A stretch of DNA of 64,000 bases from assembly GCF_003369915.1 (NCBI RefSeq), contig NC_046676.1, positions 15,358,001 through 15,422,000 on the forward strand. The letters run 5' to 3'. The notes beneath the pieces are model-generated. The model saw only the letters and a program-made list of their open reading frames with translations, was not told the origin of the DNA and made no database searches. Of the stretch, positions 1 through 14,200 are shown piece after piece (the stretch's first letter is position 1; each line of letters starts with the position of its first letter). Origin of the DNA: Drosophila miranda. Its lineage: Eukaryota; Arthropoda; Insecta; Diptera; Drosophilidae. A program made the translations under genes and the position numbers.

Positions 1-3000
1 AGACCATCACATTCTGCGTGAGCGTGCCCGTCTTGTCAGAAAATATGTACTTTACCATGCCCAGCTCCTCGTTGAGGTTCGAGGTGCGGGCCATGGCCGG
101 CGTGTCCGAGGGCTCGTGGTACATCTCGATGTCGTAGTTGATGAAGATGGCCTGCAGGAAGCGCACCAGCTCGAGGGTGACCTGCAGCGATATGGGTATC
201 AGGTTGTTGTACAGAATGAAGAAGGTGAGGAGATTGTAGCCGAGGCTCAAGCTCTTGAAGTCGCTCAGGCCCAGATACCAGTCCGTTTCCGAGTGCTCCC
301 GGGTCCAGAACAGATTGCACAGTCCACTGGTGATGCAAAGCGAGATCAGGATCATGAACAACATCAGGATCTGGGTGTTGGTTAGCTTGTCGACGGTGGA
401 CCGCTTCAGCGGCGCTGAGGTAGAGTTCTTCATGAGCTTCGTCTCCTGACCCGAGTAGACAACGACCCCAAACACCCAGGCCGTGTTTCGCAACATAGCG
501 CCACGCTGCAGGACCTGATCGTTGCCCAGGGACACGGATCTTCAAAGGACACATAGAGATATCAAGATGGAACAGTAACACAGTCGATTGAACAACTACT
601 CACTGCTTTCCGAATTCCTTTAGCACCCCGTTAAACTCGTACAGATGCCGATTGGGCAGCTCGCACTCGATCCTTCCCTGCAGCATTGCGAGGTCCTTTG
701 TCTCCAGCAGTCCCGCAGTGGCAGTCACTCCCTGGCGTATCTTCAGGTTGGTCTCCCCATCCAGATTGGCCGTCTCAATGAAACACATGGCCTGGGGCTC
801 ACTGGAAAGTGGGTCGGGCTGGGATCAACATATGGCCACAATGGAGTGTGCTGGCGCTCACGCTTACCTGGACGATAAGATAATTAGGTCCGCGGGGAAG
901 AATGTGTTTATCGACACTTTTATAATGTCCCCCACGGTCAGCTCCGCCCACCGGACTGTCGACCAGGTGCCGTTCTCTAGCCGCTCGATGTGTCGATGAT
1001 TGATCTCATTATCAGCGCGATGGCGCTTCTGTGGATGGGGAAAAAAACCGTATGAGCCTCGTATGCAAAGTAAGCCCTCGGCTGACAAATACTTACCACA
1101 TCTTCGATTATCTCCTTGATGGCGCTGACAGATAGGATGAACATCAGGGGCACCAGAGTGGTGTAGCGACCCGTGGGCGATACATCTGGGATTTGCTGCA
1201 GCAATGCGATTAGCAGGAAAAAACAGTTCGAGTACCGTCGGAACTGTTCGAACAGGAACGAGGGCAGAAAGCTGATGAAGCTGCAGATGAAACAGATACA
1301 AATCAATCAGTTAGTATCGTTTCTAATCAATCTCATTAATTGATAGCGGAATGCTTACTTGTACTTGGCCGTCGATATACGATTGTTGCAGTACTTTACG
1401 GGCTGGGCGCCATTTAGGATTATGACACGCCGCTCTCCATCCTCTGCATCGTAGCCGGCGGACGAGGTGATGTCCTCATCATCTGAAAGCAGGCGGCAAA
1501 TGTTCGAGGAATAAGTATTTTATAAAAACTATAATATCTATTTATAAATTGCTCATTGGTTTATTTTTTAAACAAAATTAATCGGCAGTCCAATTCCAAG
1601 CCCATTCCCACTTGGCCACAAAGAAATTCGCGGCAATGGGACTACCCAAGGCGTACTTCTTCGCGAACCCATTCACATCGAAGTGGGCACGTCCCTCCGT
1701 GTCGGCGGCCGTCAGGTACGGCTCGTCGAAGTCCAACTCGAGGTACTGCCGGTAGGCCAGGAAGAGACTGCGATGGAGTTCCTTGCCCTCCGACGAGCGC
1801 TTGTCCATGTAGGCCACAATCCTCTCCCCCCGCACCACATCGCATCCGGGGATGTTGCCCACCAGCCAGAGCAGGTAATGGCCCTTGGCCTTTGGCATGT
1901 CCAGGTCGATCATCACAAAGGTGTAAAACTTGCTCGCCTCCGATTTCCATCGAATGATAGGCTCTTTGACCGCCTCATCGACTGAAATGGTGATGCCTGG
2001 CTGCACCTCGATGTCGCAAGGGTACAGCACCTGAATGACTGCCTGCGGCTCGCAGGTCAGCACATCCGGGATAATGCGAGCACGCCTGAGACTCTCGACC
2101 AGGTGCTTCGCGGGATTCGGCGGAGGGCAGCTCACAAACATGGTGCTATCGTTTCAAAGAGCAGCAATTTCGAGATCCCGTATAGAAATGATTGAGTTTC
2201 CAGAGCTTACTAGGATTATACGACACTTACGGCTCCAGCGCATGCGCAGCGCCTTGTAGACATTCCGGAGGGCCATTCTGTACCAATGGCGTTGGTGCTG
2301 GTGCTGTTGCTGTTGCTGGTGTTGGGCAGGTGCTTGCCGGGGCCGATCCGCAAACGCAGATGCGCCAGCGTTGGCGCCACTCGACTCCAGCGTCTCTTCT
2401 TCCTCCACCTCGGCCGCGTGCAGTTCTTCGGATCCCGAATCGCACTCACCGACGGGCACGAAGGCGATGCTCTCGCCCGGAGACTCGTTTTGACGTTTGG
2501 AGAAAAACAGGATGACAGGTCTCTACTACTCCCCTGGCCAGAGAGATGCTGTGCCACAAGTGGGCGTAAACGTTCGCGCTAAAAGAAAATCTGACGCCTG
2601 CGCTCCGCTCGGTCACTTTGCATTCGAATTCGTGTTTTTATTTCAAATCAACTGGATTCCGCTTCTGGTGCAGGCGATTCGGTTCGATTCGATTCTATTG
2701 CTCTTCACTTTTGGTTTCTTAGTACTGTTGTTGGTCCTTCACCATCGCCTGGCAACAAGGTGCGTAACATGTTATGGGCACCGTCTAACGGTATCGATTT
2801 GTCACACCTCGGATGAGATAGAGCACGTGATGGCCGAGCATTATCGGATTATTATCGGCTTGGCTTTATTGGAGCTATGTTCCTAGAGTCTGATTCTGTG
2901 GAAGTTGTGGTTTCTGGAGCGGTGGTGTCGAAAAAAAGCACAGTTACACTTAAACTGTTATCCTGTTAATACACACAGACAAACAAAAACACAGATGCGC

Positions 3001-6000
3001 GAATGAAATTCACGAGCAGTATTTTTCTGAGAACTTTTCCGATGTGCTTCTCTCCTGCGACTGAAATTCCACGACGGAATGTGTGCCGTTGGGGCAGGGC
3101 TGCAAAAGGACAACGATACTCTTAAAAGGGGTGACGAGGAGAGGAGGAGCTCGCTTCGGCTTCAGGTTATTGTGCCAGGAAGCCACCCCCAACACCACCC
3201 CCAAAACACACCTCCCGAACACATTGGGAATGGATACGCCCGAAGATGCGCCATGCGTGTGCAGTTAAGGGTGGGACTGGCAGTCCGAGAATGGATGGAG
3301 AGGTGCAGATGCAAATACAAAAGCGAAAGCGAATACTCTTAGCAAAACAAAACGAGAGAATCCAAGAGGGAGGGAAAGAAAGAGCGCCGGCGCTGTTAAT
3401 CGAAAGCTTTAAGCTGCAACAGCAACAAAAGAAAACAAAGGAAAATAAATGAAACGAGGTGGAACGTTGTGAGTTGCTGCGGACACCGCAACTCTACAGT
3501 TATACCCGATACTAAGTCAGTATGGCTCTCCTCCGGCAGACGCCGCTAATATTAAACGACACGACAAAGAGAGAGACAGAAAATCAGTCTGAGCGTGACG
3601 TCGGGCGCTGCGTAGCCAGTGCAAATTGATTTGTTCCTTTTGGCTATAAAAATTATCTGATCTGGTCCAGATTCAGCAATCTGATAGATATGGTCGTTAT
3701 CTATGATTCTGCGTTTTTAGTTTTCTCGAATGTGCAATATTGTGGATGCAACAGATTTTCGTCCTTTGTGGGGGCGGAAGGGGGTGGGGCGAAATTCTGA
3801 GATATACGTTTTATAGTGAGATCTAACAGAAGTGCGGACACCAAATTTGGTTACTCTAGCCTTAATAATCTCTGAGATTTGTGGATGCCCCAGATTTTCG
3901 TCCTTTGGGGGGGCGGAAGGGGGTGTGGCGAAATTTGGACACGAAAAGGTCAAGGTCCGATATCACAGGAGTGTGGATACCAAATTTGGTTGCTCTGGCT
4001 CTTATAGGTTCTGAGATCCTTGAACTCATATTTTGCAATTGGCAAAACCGACCATGAAACCTGTGTGTTAGAGAGAGACAGAGCGAGAAAGAATGAAATT
4101 GTTTTCTTGATTCTGGCTATAATAATTATACGATCTGGTTGAGATCTTACATTCTAAAACATATAGTCATCCTCTACGATTCTGCGTTTTTGGTTTTATC
4201 GTATCTTTAAAAATGTGGATGCCACAGATTTTCGTCCTTTGTGGGGGCGGAAGTGGGCAAGGCGAAGTTTTGAAATATTTTTGTAGCAGTGACATATCAC
4301 AGAAGTCTGGATACAAAACATCGTTGCTCTAGCTCTTATAGTCTTTGAGCACTAGGCGCTGAAGGGGACGGACAGACGGACAGACGGACAGACAGACATG
4401 GCTCAATCGACTCGGCTATTGATGCTGATCAAGAATATATATACTTTATGGGGTCGGAAACGATTCCTTCTGGACGTTACACACATCCACTTTGACCACA
4501 AATCTAATACTCAATTTGAGTATCGGGTATAAAAAACAATCGTAGTAAAGAAATATTCGCTAGCAAAACTAAAAATCTAACGAAATTGCAGTGTGCTGGA
4601 AACAAAATTGTTTGATAGATTTTGATTTTGGGGCTATATACAAGATTTTCCATTACACCGGCATATTCTTCATGAGTAATATTATTTATGACACCAATAT
4701 TAATCTCCAGCCATCGGGATTCCACTTTGCATCTATTCTTATTACCTTTCTTTACTAAAGAATTTGGGTACATTTTTTAAACTACCCTCAAAAGCTGTCC
4801 TGCATACGGAAAACAAAAAGGGCAACAATTCGGTGTTTCTACGGACGGAAACAGCCTTCTTTCCGCCAGAGTTGCTCAGGAATATCCCATAAAAGAATCG
4901 AAACAAATAAAAGAAATCTTAGGACTCGTTATTCCAAAGCCTCGTAAATGTACCCGTACCCGTACCCGTATGCATACATATTTGTGACCGAAGGAAAGGA
5001 ACTAAGTTTTAAATGGCTGTATATGATATAAGAAAATGAAAAGCACCTTTACGTAAGTTCCTTCTTATGCCGGTTTTATCCAATAGGTAGGTGGTGAACT
5101 TGTTCCCCACCCGGAACGAGGCAGTCAGGCGGCTGTGATTGATGCTGGCATCGGTCTCCGACCGATCGACCACACTCGCGTTCTCGCCTATCCGCGACGG
5201 CGAGGTAGTTGGGGTGTTTCCCTCGGCGGACGGTTCATGCTCCGCAGGAGGCCTTCCGCCGTCCTCCCCACCAGGGGGCGGTCTGTCGCCTCCCTCGGCG
5301 GAGATTCCCATGTTCGATGGTCCCGTGGATGCTGTCCTCCGCATCGCTTCCCCCCTCAGCCAGCGCACGCTGCTGGCAATCCAACTCTGCACCCGCTCCG
5401 GCAGGCTCCACAGATCGACGCTGGCTTGGGCGGGTGTCGCAGCCGGATGAGTCCTGCTCCCAGCTGCCTCCTGCTGTTGCTGCTGCTGTCCCCGGCTCTG
5501 TCCGTTGCCATTATGGCCGACTCCTCCGTCCTGTGCTGAGCTGCTGCTCCGTGTCCTAGCGATGCTGTCGCTCTCATTCTTTCTGCGATCTGCCATGTTA
5601 ACATGGTTGTCGAACACCCATTAAGTACACTATTCGGATCTAATGCGATGTGAATTTATTTCATTAGTTTTCGTAGGTTTCACTGCACTTTTGGTTTTAC
5701 GTTTATGTCACTTTGATTGGTTCAGATATTAACTGTGTGTATATTTGATATATTTGATTTTCAAAGGTTGCTGCGCTGATTACTGCTTTTACGGTATTGA
5801 TTTGCTGGCCAGAACATGGCTTTTCCATTCTATTGCCGAGTGTATAGTACTATTGTGAGCAAGCACACAACCCCGCTAGCCATCTAGAATGGTAAACAAC
5901 TCGGTCTCCAAGTGCGCGACATTGGCAGGACAATGCCGACATTTCACACAGCGCTAAGTGCCATATTTTCCTGTACAGTGAACGCTCCACTCCGCTGCCC

Positions 6001-8207
6001 ACTTTGGCTACAATATATCGACCCTAACCGAAACGCCCTGTACGCCCGAAACGAAACGTGGAAATAATTAAAGGCGGCAACTGGTCAAACTCCTGGATGG
6101 TAAACACGCTAGACAAACCCATAGATAGATCCATGAAAATAATTAACCACTCGTACTATGGTTTGAGGGACTGACTAGGGAACATCGACCTCGTCTGCGA
6201 AAGCGGAAGTCAACGAAACTTTCTCGGTTTGTCTGCTCCGTTCCATTCAGACCGATTGACAGGAACGAAAGAAATTCTATTTGCGTGCACTGTGTTACCT
6301 TACGTGTTTTCCGGCAATAACTGTGTGGTCATTACTCGTTGCCCGAAACATACTCACGTATGAGCCGAAACATGACACTCAAAAGGCTTTGAAATGGTCA
6401 CCAGGAGAGCGCAGGAGGAGTGCAGTGCCATTGCCATTAGCTCCGATCCGATTGGATTCCTTTGGCAAACGGAATACACTTGAGTTGGCAAATGCCAATG
6501 TGAGTGAGTAGCTTATCGATTGTTCCAGTTTCTTACAAGTGTCCGGTCCTGCACTCCCCAGCACCCACAAACACTGTGCGGGGGTCCTTGATATGTCCAC
6601 CTGGGGCTGGGCTGCTCAGCCATGGCTATGCCCAGGCGGGTAATTGCATATTAGGTCTCAGTGGTTAACGGGAAATTGGCCATAAATATTTATTAGCAAA
6701 GTTTCCACCTAATGGATGCTCCTCAGCGAAAATTGGTCTGTTTTCTATGGAGTCCGACGTAAATAGTCGGTCCATCGTTCGGGCAGATAGGCGCATGGAT
6801 CTGTATTGTGTGGGCCCACAAATGTACATATGTATGTACGTTTATTGTATGTACATATGTTTGCATATTCACGACGCTATTCAAATTTATTCCCCCAGCT
6901 ACGACGCGCTCTAAAAATACCAGCATCAAACACAGGAATAAGTATTTTGGATTCATTCCAATCGTATTTACTTATTTGTGGATTTCATATACATACATGT
7001 ACATATGTACTAGTAGAACCAAATCTGGGACTTTTAACTGCTTCTCAACTGGAAAAGGTCGCTCCAACGAGTGCACACGGACTTTTGTATGGGCAATCGG
7101 TTGCTAACTCGCAAGAAAAGACTCAGTCGAGCCGAATGCAAACAGGTGATAATTACCCCTCAGCCACATCAAGCAAACGACGTACACGTACGTATACCCC
7201 TCCAAGTAAAACATGACAACAACAGAAGCAGTTCATACGAATACTAGAATGAATCGTATTTATTATCCGATGGCGTGGGGGGACAATAACAAAGGTAAAC
7301 ACACACATCCGTCGCACCTAAAGATACAGAGGGAATACTTGTCTATGTCACCGATTCGGTGAAGTCAGAACTGCGACAGTTCAACAAAGACGTCCACAGA
7401 CATTTTGAAATCAAATCGATAGAAATTATTGGCAATCGACCAACATTAGAGGGGAAATACACATTTCGATGTCACCACTAAGCGGCGGAATAAATCGTTT
7501 GTTAGGCCCCCAATGGAGCATTCCTACCCATGGATTTCCATGTGTACATATGTACAGGGGAACTCTTTGTCCGTTTGGAGGAGAGTTACTGTACATATTC
7601 CCACAGTGCAGTCATAGTAAAATATAAGTACTGTTTGTTCTTATGTAAGTGGGAGTGGAATGTCAATAGTTGTGTGACTAATTTTTCGAATCCCACATTC
7701 GAGTTAGCAAACAATGAATATGTGATGTGATGTTCTTTCGCTCTATATTTATTAATTTGCATTTGGCAAATGAAAGCAAAAGTGACGAAAATTATTAAAA
7801 GAAACAACATTCTACATATGTATATGCGGTGGCAGTGCGGCACAGTTTTGGCATCCGATCAGCGAAAATCAGCTGTGTATTAACTTTTTTGAAATACCAC
7901 ATTATAACGATGACGAACCCCACGACTGACTCACGAAAAGGTGATGTGAGAGTTCATCTTTCGAGTCGGCATCATCTGTGAACAGTCAACTCCCTCGGGG
8001 AAAGGGGTATCTCAAGTTCGTTCCACCTGTTCAAGAGCATAGGAGTGGCTCCGATTGCCAAAGAGAGCGATCGTGCAGCAGTTACAACAATTACAACATT
8101 GGCAGACGGCGAGAGAGGATTTCGAGAGTTAATAACGGCTTGAAAGCGAATTAAAAACCACTTTCTATGCGAATTGGCACTCATATGAGAGGGGTACACA
8201 GAAAGAA

Positions 8208-8261
<54 letters not shown>

Positions 8262-11200
8262 CCGAGTTGCTTGACAATTCCATGGATTCTACAAATTGTA
8301 TGCTCTGGCACAGCTGTTTCTCTTCGTTTGGGGCCGCGCGGCGTATGAAAATCCCACCATAAATTCACGGAGCACAGCACTCTACTCTTATACATAGAAT
8401 GCTATTTCTTGTTTCCATGTCCATGCAACAAACGTCCAATCAAATATAATTACAAATGACCTTTATTAGGTGTTGTTTTCTCTGCACGAGTATTTTTCAT
8501 ACACTCCCTAATATCTAATATCCAGCCATTCTCAGGCATCTGATACCAGGCCAGACGGACGGTACGCACTGTGATCACCCCGAAAACCAAGTTAAATGTA
8601 GAATTGGCATCCAGTTTATTTACTTGGCTTACAATTTTATCTCGCGTTTATTTAACACGTCGACCTCGTTAACCGGTCCCATACACAAGTCCCGTCCCAC
8701 CTGGCGCACAAACGTTTTTCTTGGAGCTCCGAAAGCAACTGAGCAAATGTCGCACTGGGCATCAAGTGTTTGCGTGTGGGAGAGAGGCGATTTGTGTACC
8801 CTCAAAGAGGGTATTATATTGTTGGGCAGATGTTTGTAACACAAAGAATACTTTATTCGAGTATAGTATCATGTGTATAATATATCTTAACTATGCTCTC
8901 AGTTTTACCGGCATCTCTACGATAAATAGATATTCATATATGGGCATGTCCATTCCGGCGTACGACAAAATCTTAAAAAAATAGTGAAAAGCTTCAAGTT
9001 TGAATACAATTTTGGATTTAAGTATATAAATTAAAATACGTGATGTTACGTTACTATTTTATGCGATTTTTTGATTCATTGAGAAAAAACTTTTATCAAT
9101 AATAATCTTTTTTATAGGGAAAGTTATTGCAATTTTATGTCAATGGGCTAAATTAGCTAACATTCAATAAATTTTGAAAATATATCTCTTTTTATTGCAT
9201 TTTAATATTTGTTTGGTATGGTGGACAATTTTGTATGGAAATGCCGAGAGATAGATAGAGTTATTAGTTGAAGCCGGGGATTTTATTGGTCGTCGAACTT
9301 CGAGGGTATACAAGGTTCGACTGGCAAAAGTAAGCTCTTACCGGTTGGCGTGACAGAGTTGCCAGACCGCAAAGAGTAGAAATCAATTTTACTCTACGCG
9401 AAATTGTTTCATTTCATTGCTAGTGGTCACTGATTTACATACGCGGGCATGTACAATGTGTACCGCCGACATAGGTACAATTAGTAATTAGTCTAAACAA
9501 AAAAGCTTTTTTATCAGACATCTAAAGCAGACAAACAGACTGTTTTGCTGTCAAGCAATGAAAAGTCGACTGACAAATGATGAGAATGACGGGACAGACC
9601 AAGCCCAGGCCGAATTATTATCATCATTTTCCATCAGCACCCATTAAAATATTGTGCAAAGAGAAAATAAGGGTAGAAAAGAGAAAAAAAGTCATCATGG
9701 CCCATGGGGGGATCGAACCCGCGGCCTTCGCGTTATTAGCACGACGCTCTAACCAGCTGAGCTAATGGGCCTTGTTGGACAGATGCGGATTTATTAAAAT
9801 CACAATCTTAGCACAATAGCTAGTTCATAACGGTGAAGCATTTCCACTGCTCAAATACTAAATAATGCCACAGACAAAAATAATTTAATCTATTAATTTA
9901 TCGAATGTAAAAAAAACAACAGCAAAAAACAAAAAAAGTTTGTCAGAAGTGGGATTCGAACCCACGCCCTCAGAGAGGACCAGAACGCTCAACACTTTCG
10001 TTCAGAAAGCAAGATTTCAAACACCTTGAGTCTGGCGCCTTAGACCGCTCGGCCATCCTGACATATGCTGATTCCGTGTCACATACCGCATTTGTGCCAG
10101 CAACGTTAAATGTTGTATAACACAAAATACCGTCGAACAGTTCTCGTTCTGAGAAAATTTCGTGCTACAGAATTTACTGCGCAAGCAGTCCACTTTAGCG
10201 TCCAATCAGACTCAGGCTCTGATTTAACTTTTGGCGAGCATGAGACATGTGGCCCATTAGCTCAGCTGGTTAGAGCGTCGTGCTAATAACGCGAAGGTCG
10301 CGGGTTCGATCCCCTCATGGGCCAGAAAATACTTTTTTCTTTTTTTTAATCTGTTTTTCACAGCACTCTAGAAATTAAAAAGTTGTGTATACGGTATAAG
10401 GTTCGACCGTTTGCCTGGATGCGATTAATACGGAGCCAGATAAGCTAAGCCCGTTAGAGGTTGTGCGCAATTATGTTATCTCATGCCGTGCACATAGGGA
10501 TACCATGTAATGGGCAACCAACCCAACAGCAGCGATGATGTCATGGGAGACAGCGATGGATGATCTCACGTGTCAATTCCTTGCAAGACAGCCAAGTGAA
10601 ATGTCAATTCAATTTGCCATCAAGGATGATTGAATTACCCAACCTCGGGGCAAGCAGACATATTGCCATATTGTATAAGCGTATGGCATATCTTAATGTC
10701 AGTTTTCAATCTATTTAAACGGTTTATTGCGGGATCTTATCGGGGAAATTAGTTCTAAGTGCTCGGGTATAAAATTTATGGTTTAGAAATGGGCTGTTCT
10801 ATGTGAAAAGAAATTTTATTGATGTTGGAATTTATGGGCGTTCTGATTTACAACGAAAATGCCAGCACTTTCGCAGAACACACTGAAATAAATGAAGTTT
10901 CATGAGAATATTTATTATTATTTAACGGAGCTTTTTTAGCAATGACCAATCCAAGTGTCAGGATGGCCGAGCGGTCTAAGGCGCCAGACTCAAGGTATTG
11001 AAATCTTGCTTTCTGAACGAAAGTGTTGAGCGTTCTGGTCCTCTCTGAGGGCGTGGGTTCGAATCCCACTTCTGACAAATATTTTTTGCTTCTTATGTGA
11101 TAAACATACCCATGGCAAAGCATTCATTTTGAATATTTCTCTTGGAAGTTCTCTACTGTCTACATTAAAAATAAGTATCATATTTTTCTAGAAATTATTA

Positions 11201-14200
11201 TGACTCACCTAGAGACGCCGAAAGATTTACTCAAGCCCATTCTAATCCTAAGGGATGCTGGCTCGAGCGGGGACGGGATGTCGACCAAGAAGCCAAAGAA
11301 GCACGTCACCTTCAAGCGCGTCGTTGAGTACTACACCTACTCAGACAACATGAAGATGCAGCTGGAAAAGACGATCCTGCTCCCAGACGAGAACTTGGTA
11401 AGCGCGAAGTTGTTCCATTATCAGATCTAATAGTAATTGTGGATTATGCACACACTCGTGTATGTATTTTGTGTAGCAACTGAGTGGGGTGGAGATACCA
11501 AAGCGGCGCTTCAGCGAGGGCAATTTATAACTTCTCCCAGGGCCATTTACGACACTCCGAAAATCAAACAGAAAGAAGCGGATGCGGAAACGGTAACGGA
11601 TGTTGGAAATTGGCGACGTGACACTTTTAACCTAATTGGAAAACAAACGTGTCTCTGTGCCCCATATTTTGCACTTTATTATGGACAGGACAGGGTATAT
11701 GCGATACACACAATAATCTATATATTTCATCTAAAATAGCTTTAGCCGCTATTCGGCATTGCATCAAAATGTTTTGGGTATTACCAAGCACGCAGGTTGT
11801 TTGTGCTTTCTGCAAATAAATATTTTTAGAGGAGGGAAACAAAGACAATTTACAACGACTTGGCTGTTTGGGCCCCCTTCTGGCCTTCTATCGGCAGCGA
11901 AATATTTACAATTGGTAAGGCCCAATCAATCCGTGGGCTAAGTACGAGCATTATGGCCCTTTTAAGGCGCATAAGCACAGCCAGCTGATAAGGACACTGC
12001 ACTGGTCCCAGGGCCACTGACCTACGTCAAACAGGCACACACTCTCTCCGCCTTCCGATGCCCGGCTCCCAAACCGGGAAATCAATAGTCATTTAGAAAT
12101 TTAAAGCACCCATAGGGAAGAGACAGGAGACAATTGCTGACTGATGGCAGCAATCACCTGCAAGTTAGAAGAGGGGGTTAGCACCGCAATCAGTTATTTG
12201 CGGTCGTATTGGGTTTGATATATGGCCTCCTGCTCATAAAGCCACATGCCTGGGCCATAGCCGTAATCGCTGGGCAGCTACTACTATATAAGGCCCGCCT
12301 TGGTCGTCACTTAGCCACCGAAAGCTAAAGAGAGTTCCAGAGAAATGTTCCTCCCAATCGCCACCCTCCTAGCCCTACTGGCCTCCTCATATGGGGCTGC
12401 GCTACCCTCGGGCCTGGAGCCACAGGCCCCGCTCAGCGGCAGGATCGTGGGTGGAACGAAGACCACCATTGCAGACCATCCCTGGCAGGTATCGCTGCAG
12501 CGGTCGGGCTCCCACTACTGCGGCGGATCCATCCTTAGCAACACCATCATCGTGACCGCCGCCCACTGCCTACTGTCCCCGGTCACGGCCTCCGTCCTCA
12601 AGGTGCGAGCCGGCACCAGCTACAAGAACCTGGGCGGGTCCCTCGTCCAGGTGGCCGCCTTCCAGGTGCACGAGGAATACAACGCCAGCTCGAGGATGAA
12701 CGACATCGGAGTGATTCGCCTGAAGACCAAGCTCACATTGAGCTCAACGATCAAGGCCATCGCGCTGGCCGCCTCCGCGCCCGTCCATGGAGCAGCGGCG
12801 AGCATCTCCGGCTGGGGATCGACCTCGTACTCGGGATCCAGCTCCGCCCAGCTGCTGTACATCGACACGCGCATTGTCGGCCGGTCGGAGTGCGGCAGCT
12901 CCACGTACGGATACGGAGGCACCATCCGGGAGACCATGATTTGTGCGGCAGCAGCCAACAAGGATGCCTGCCAGGGTGATTCCGGCGGCCCCTTGGTCTC
13001 CGGCGGCGTTCTTGTTGGCGTTGTGTCCTGGGGCCGCCAGTGCGCCCTTGCCAACTATCCGGGAGTCTTTGCCGATGTGGCAGCCCTCAGGGAATGGCTG
13101 CTGGCAGCCCAAAAGACAGTATAGTAGAATAAAATCTCTTCTTAAATGCAACTCGCATGACTTTTTCGCTCATTTAACTGTTCACCAAACGACTTCTGCC
13201 TCTGTCACGATGCACACACACAAATGGCCAAACGTGCGACAGGATGTGTGGATCCTGTGGGGTGGGGTGGGGTAGGGTGGCGTGATTTCTGCGGTAGTAT
13301 AAAAGGAATCTAGGTCAGTCTGCCCAGAAGCGGGGGACTGCGCTTTGTGGTAGGGAGGGAGGGTCTTAAAAATAAGTGGAGAGCCGTAGAAGGAAAACAT
13401 GTTTAAATACTTAAATTTTTAGAGGCCTCTCCTCCTCTGGTTTTCTGACAGAGACTCTATCCGGACTCCCGCACGACAACAACACCCCACCAAAGGCCAG
13501 ACTTCAGGTCGTCGTCTGTATTGATCCGTCGAATGTCGCGACAAAATGGGATGCTTATTGCCACATCTTGGACAGGGCATGAGGCAGAATAAAAGACCAG
13601 TTACCGTACTCACCTTCGTACTCCTTCCGTTTCCTGCGTAGAAATGAGGTTGTCATTCGCAGGCCACGCTGAGCCAGGCTCTGTCTGGAGAGGATGGACC
13701 CCTTGGAGTCCTTACGACTGCGATGGGAGCTCTGCGGTAGCCCGGCGGCGCCTTGGCGAGATGAGAGCGTGCCGGCTACAGAGGTGGAGACGGATGCGGG
13801 CGGCTGCAGGCCACCGCAGAGGGAGGTCGAGGTCGATCTGGGAGGAGTGATCGGCGTGTTGGGGGTGTCGGAGTCTATGAATCCCAGGTTGCTGTTGGCA
13901 CTGTTCAGATGGATGCTGAAGTGGTCCGTATTCGTATTCCCGCCCCGACTGCCGCAGAGCGTGGAGCTCCCACCGCTGTGGACGCTGGTCGAGACGGAGG
14001 CGGCCAACTGCTCGTCCAGGCCGCAGCTGGTCTTGGGCGTCAGATGCTCCAGGGACTCGAAGTCTCGGTTGACGGCCGGCGGCATGGAGTGACGGAACCA
14101 CGACTCCTGGCGGTGCTGGGCCACCCGCTGCTGGCGACGTGTCTGGCTGGCGCTGGCGCTGGAGCCGAGCATATTCCGAAAACGGCTGTCCGCTACATCG

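Larger units (their letters stand above)
5600..9690. other. Long non-coding intron/intergenic stretch
   Basis: Within the large ATP8A intron if exon 1a is used. No supported gene on either strand. It contains TATGTACATA-type microsatellites near 6820-6860 and 6990-7010, a GA run at 8207-8255, and AT-rich sequence at 9000-9240. The 5.6-6.3 kb part is the likely promoter region for exon 1b. Confidence 0.4.

Noticed and set aside
3485-4535. The dispersed repeat as an LTR-type element
   Set aside because: No long terminal repeats, primer site or coding frame; inverted ends plus the core and microsatellites fit mini-me instead.
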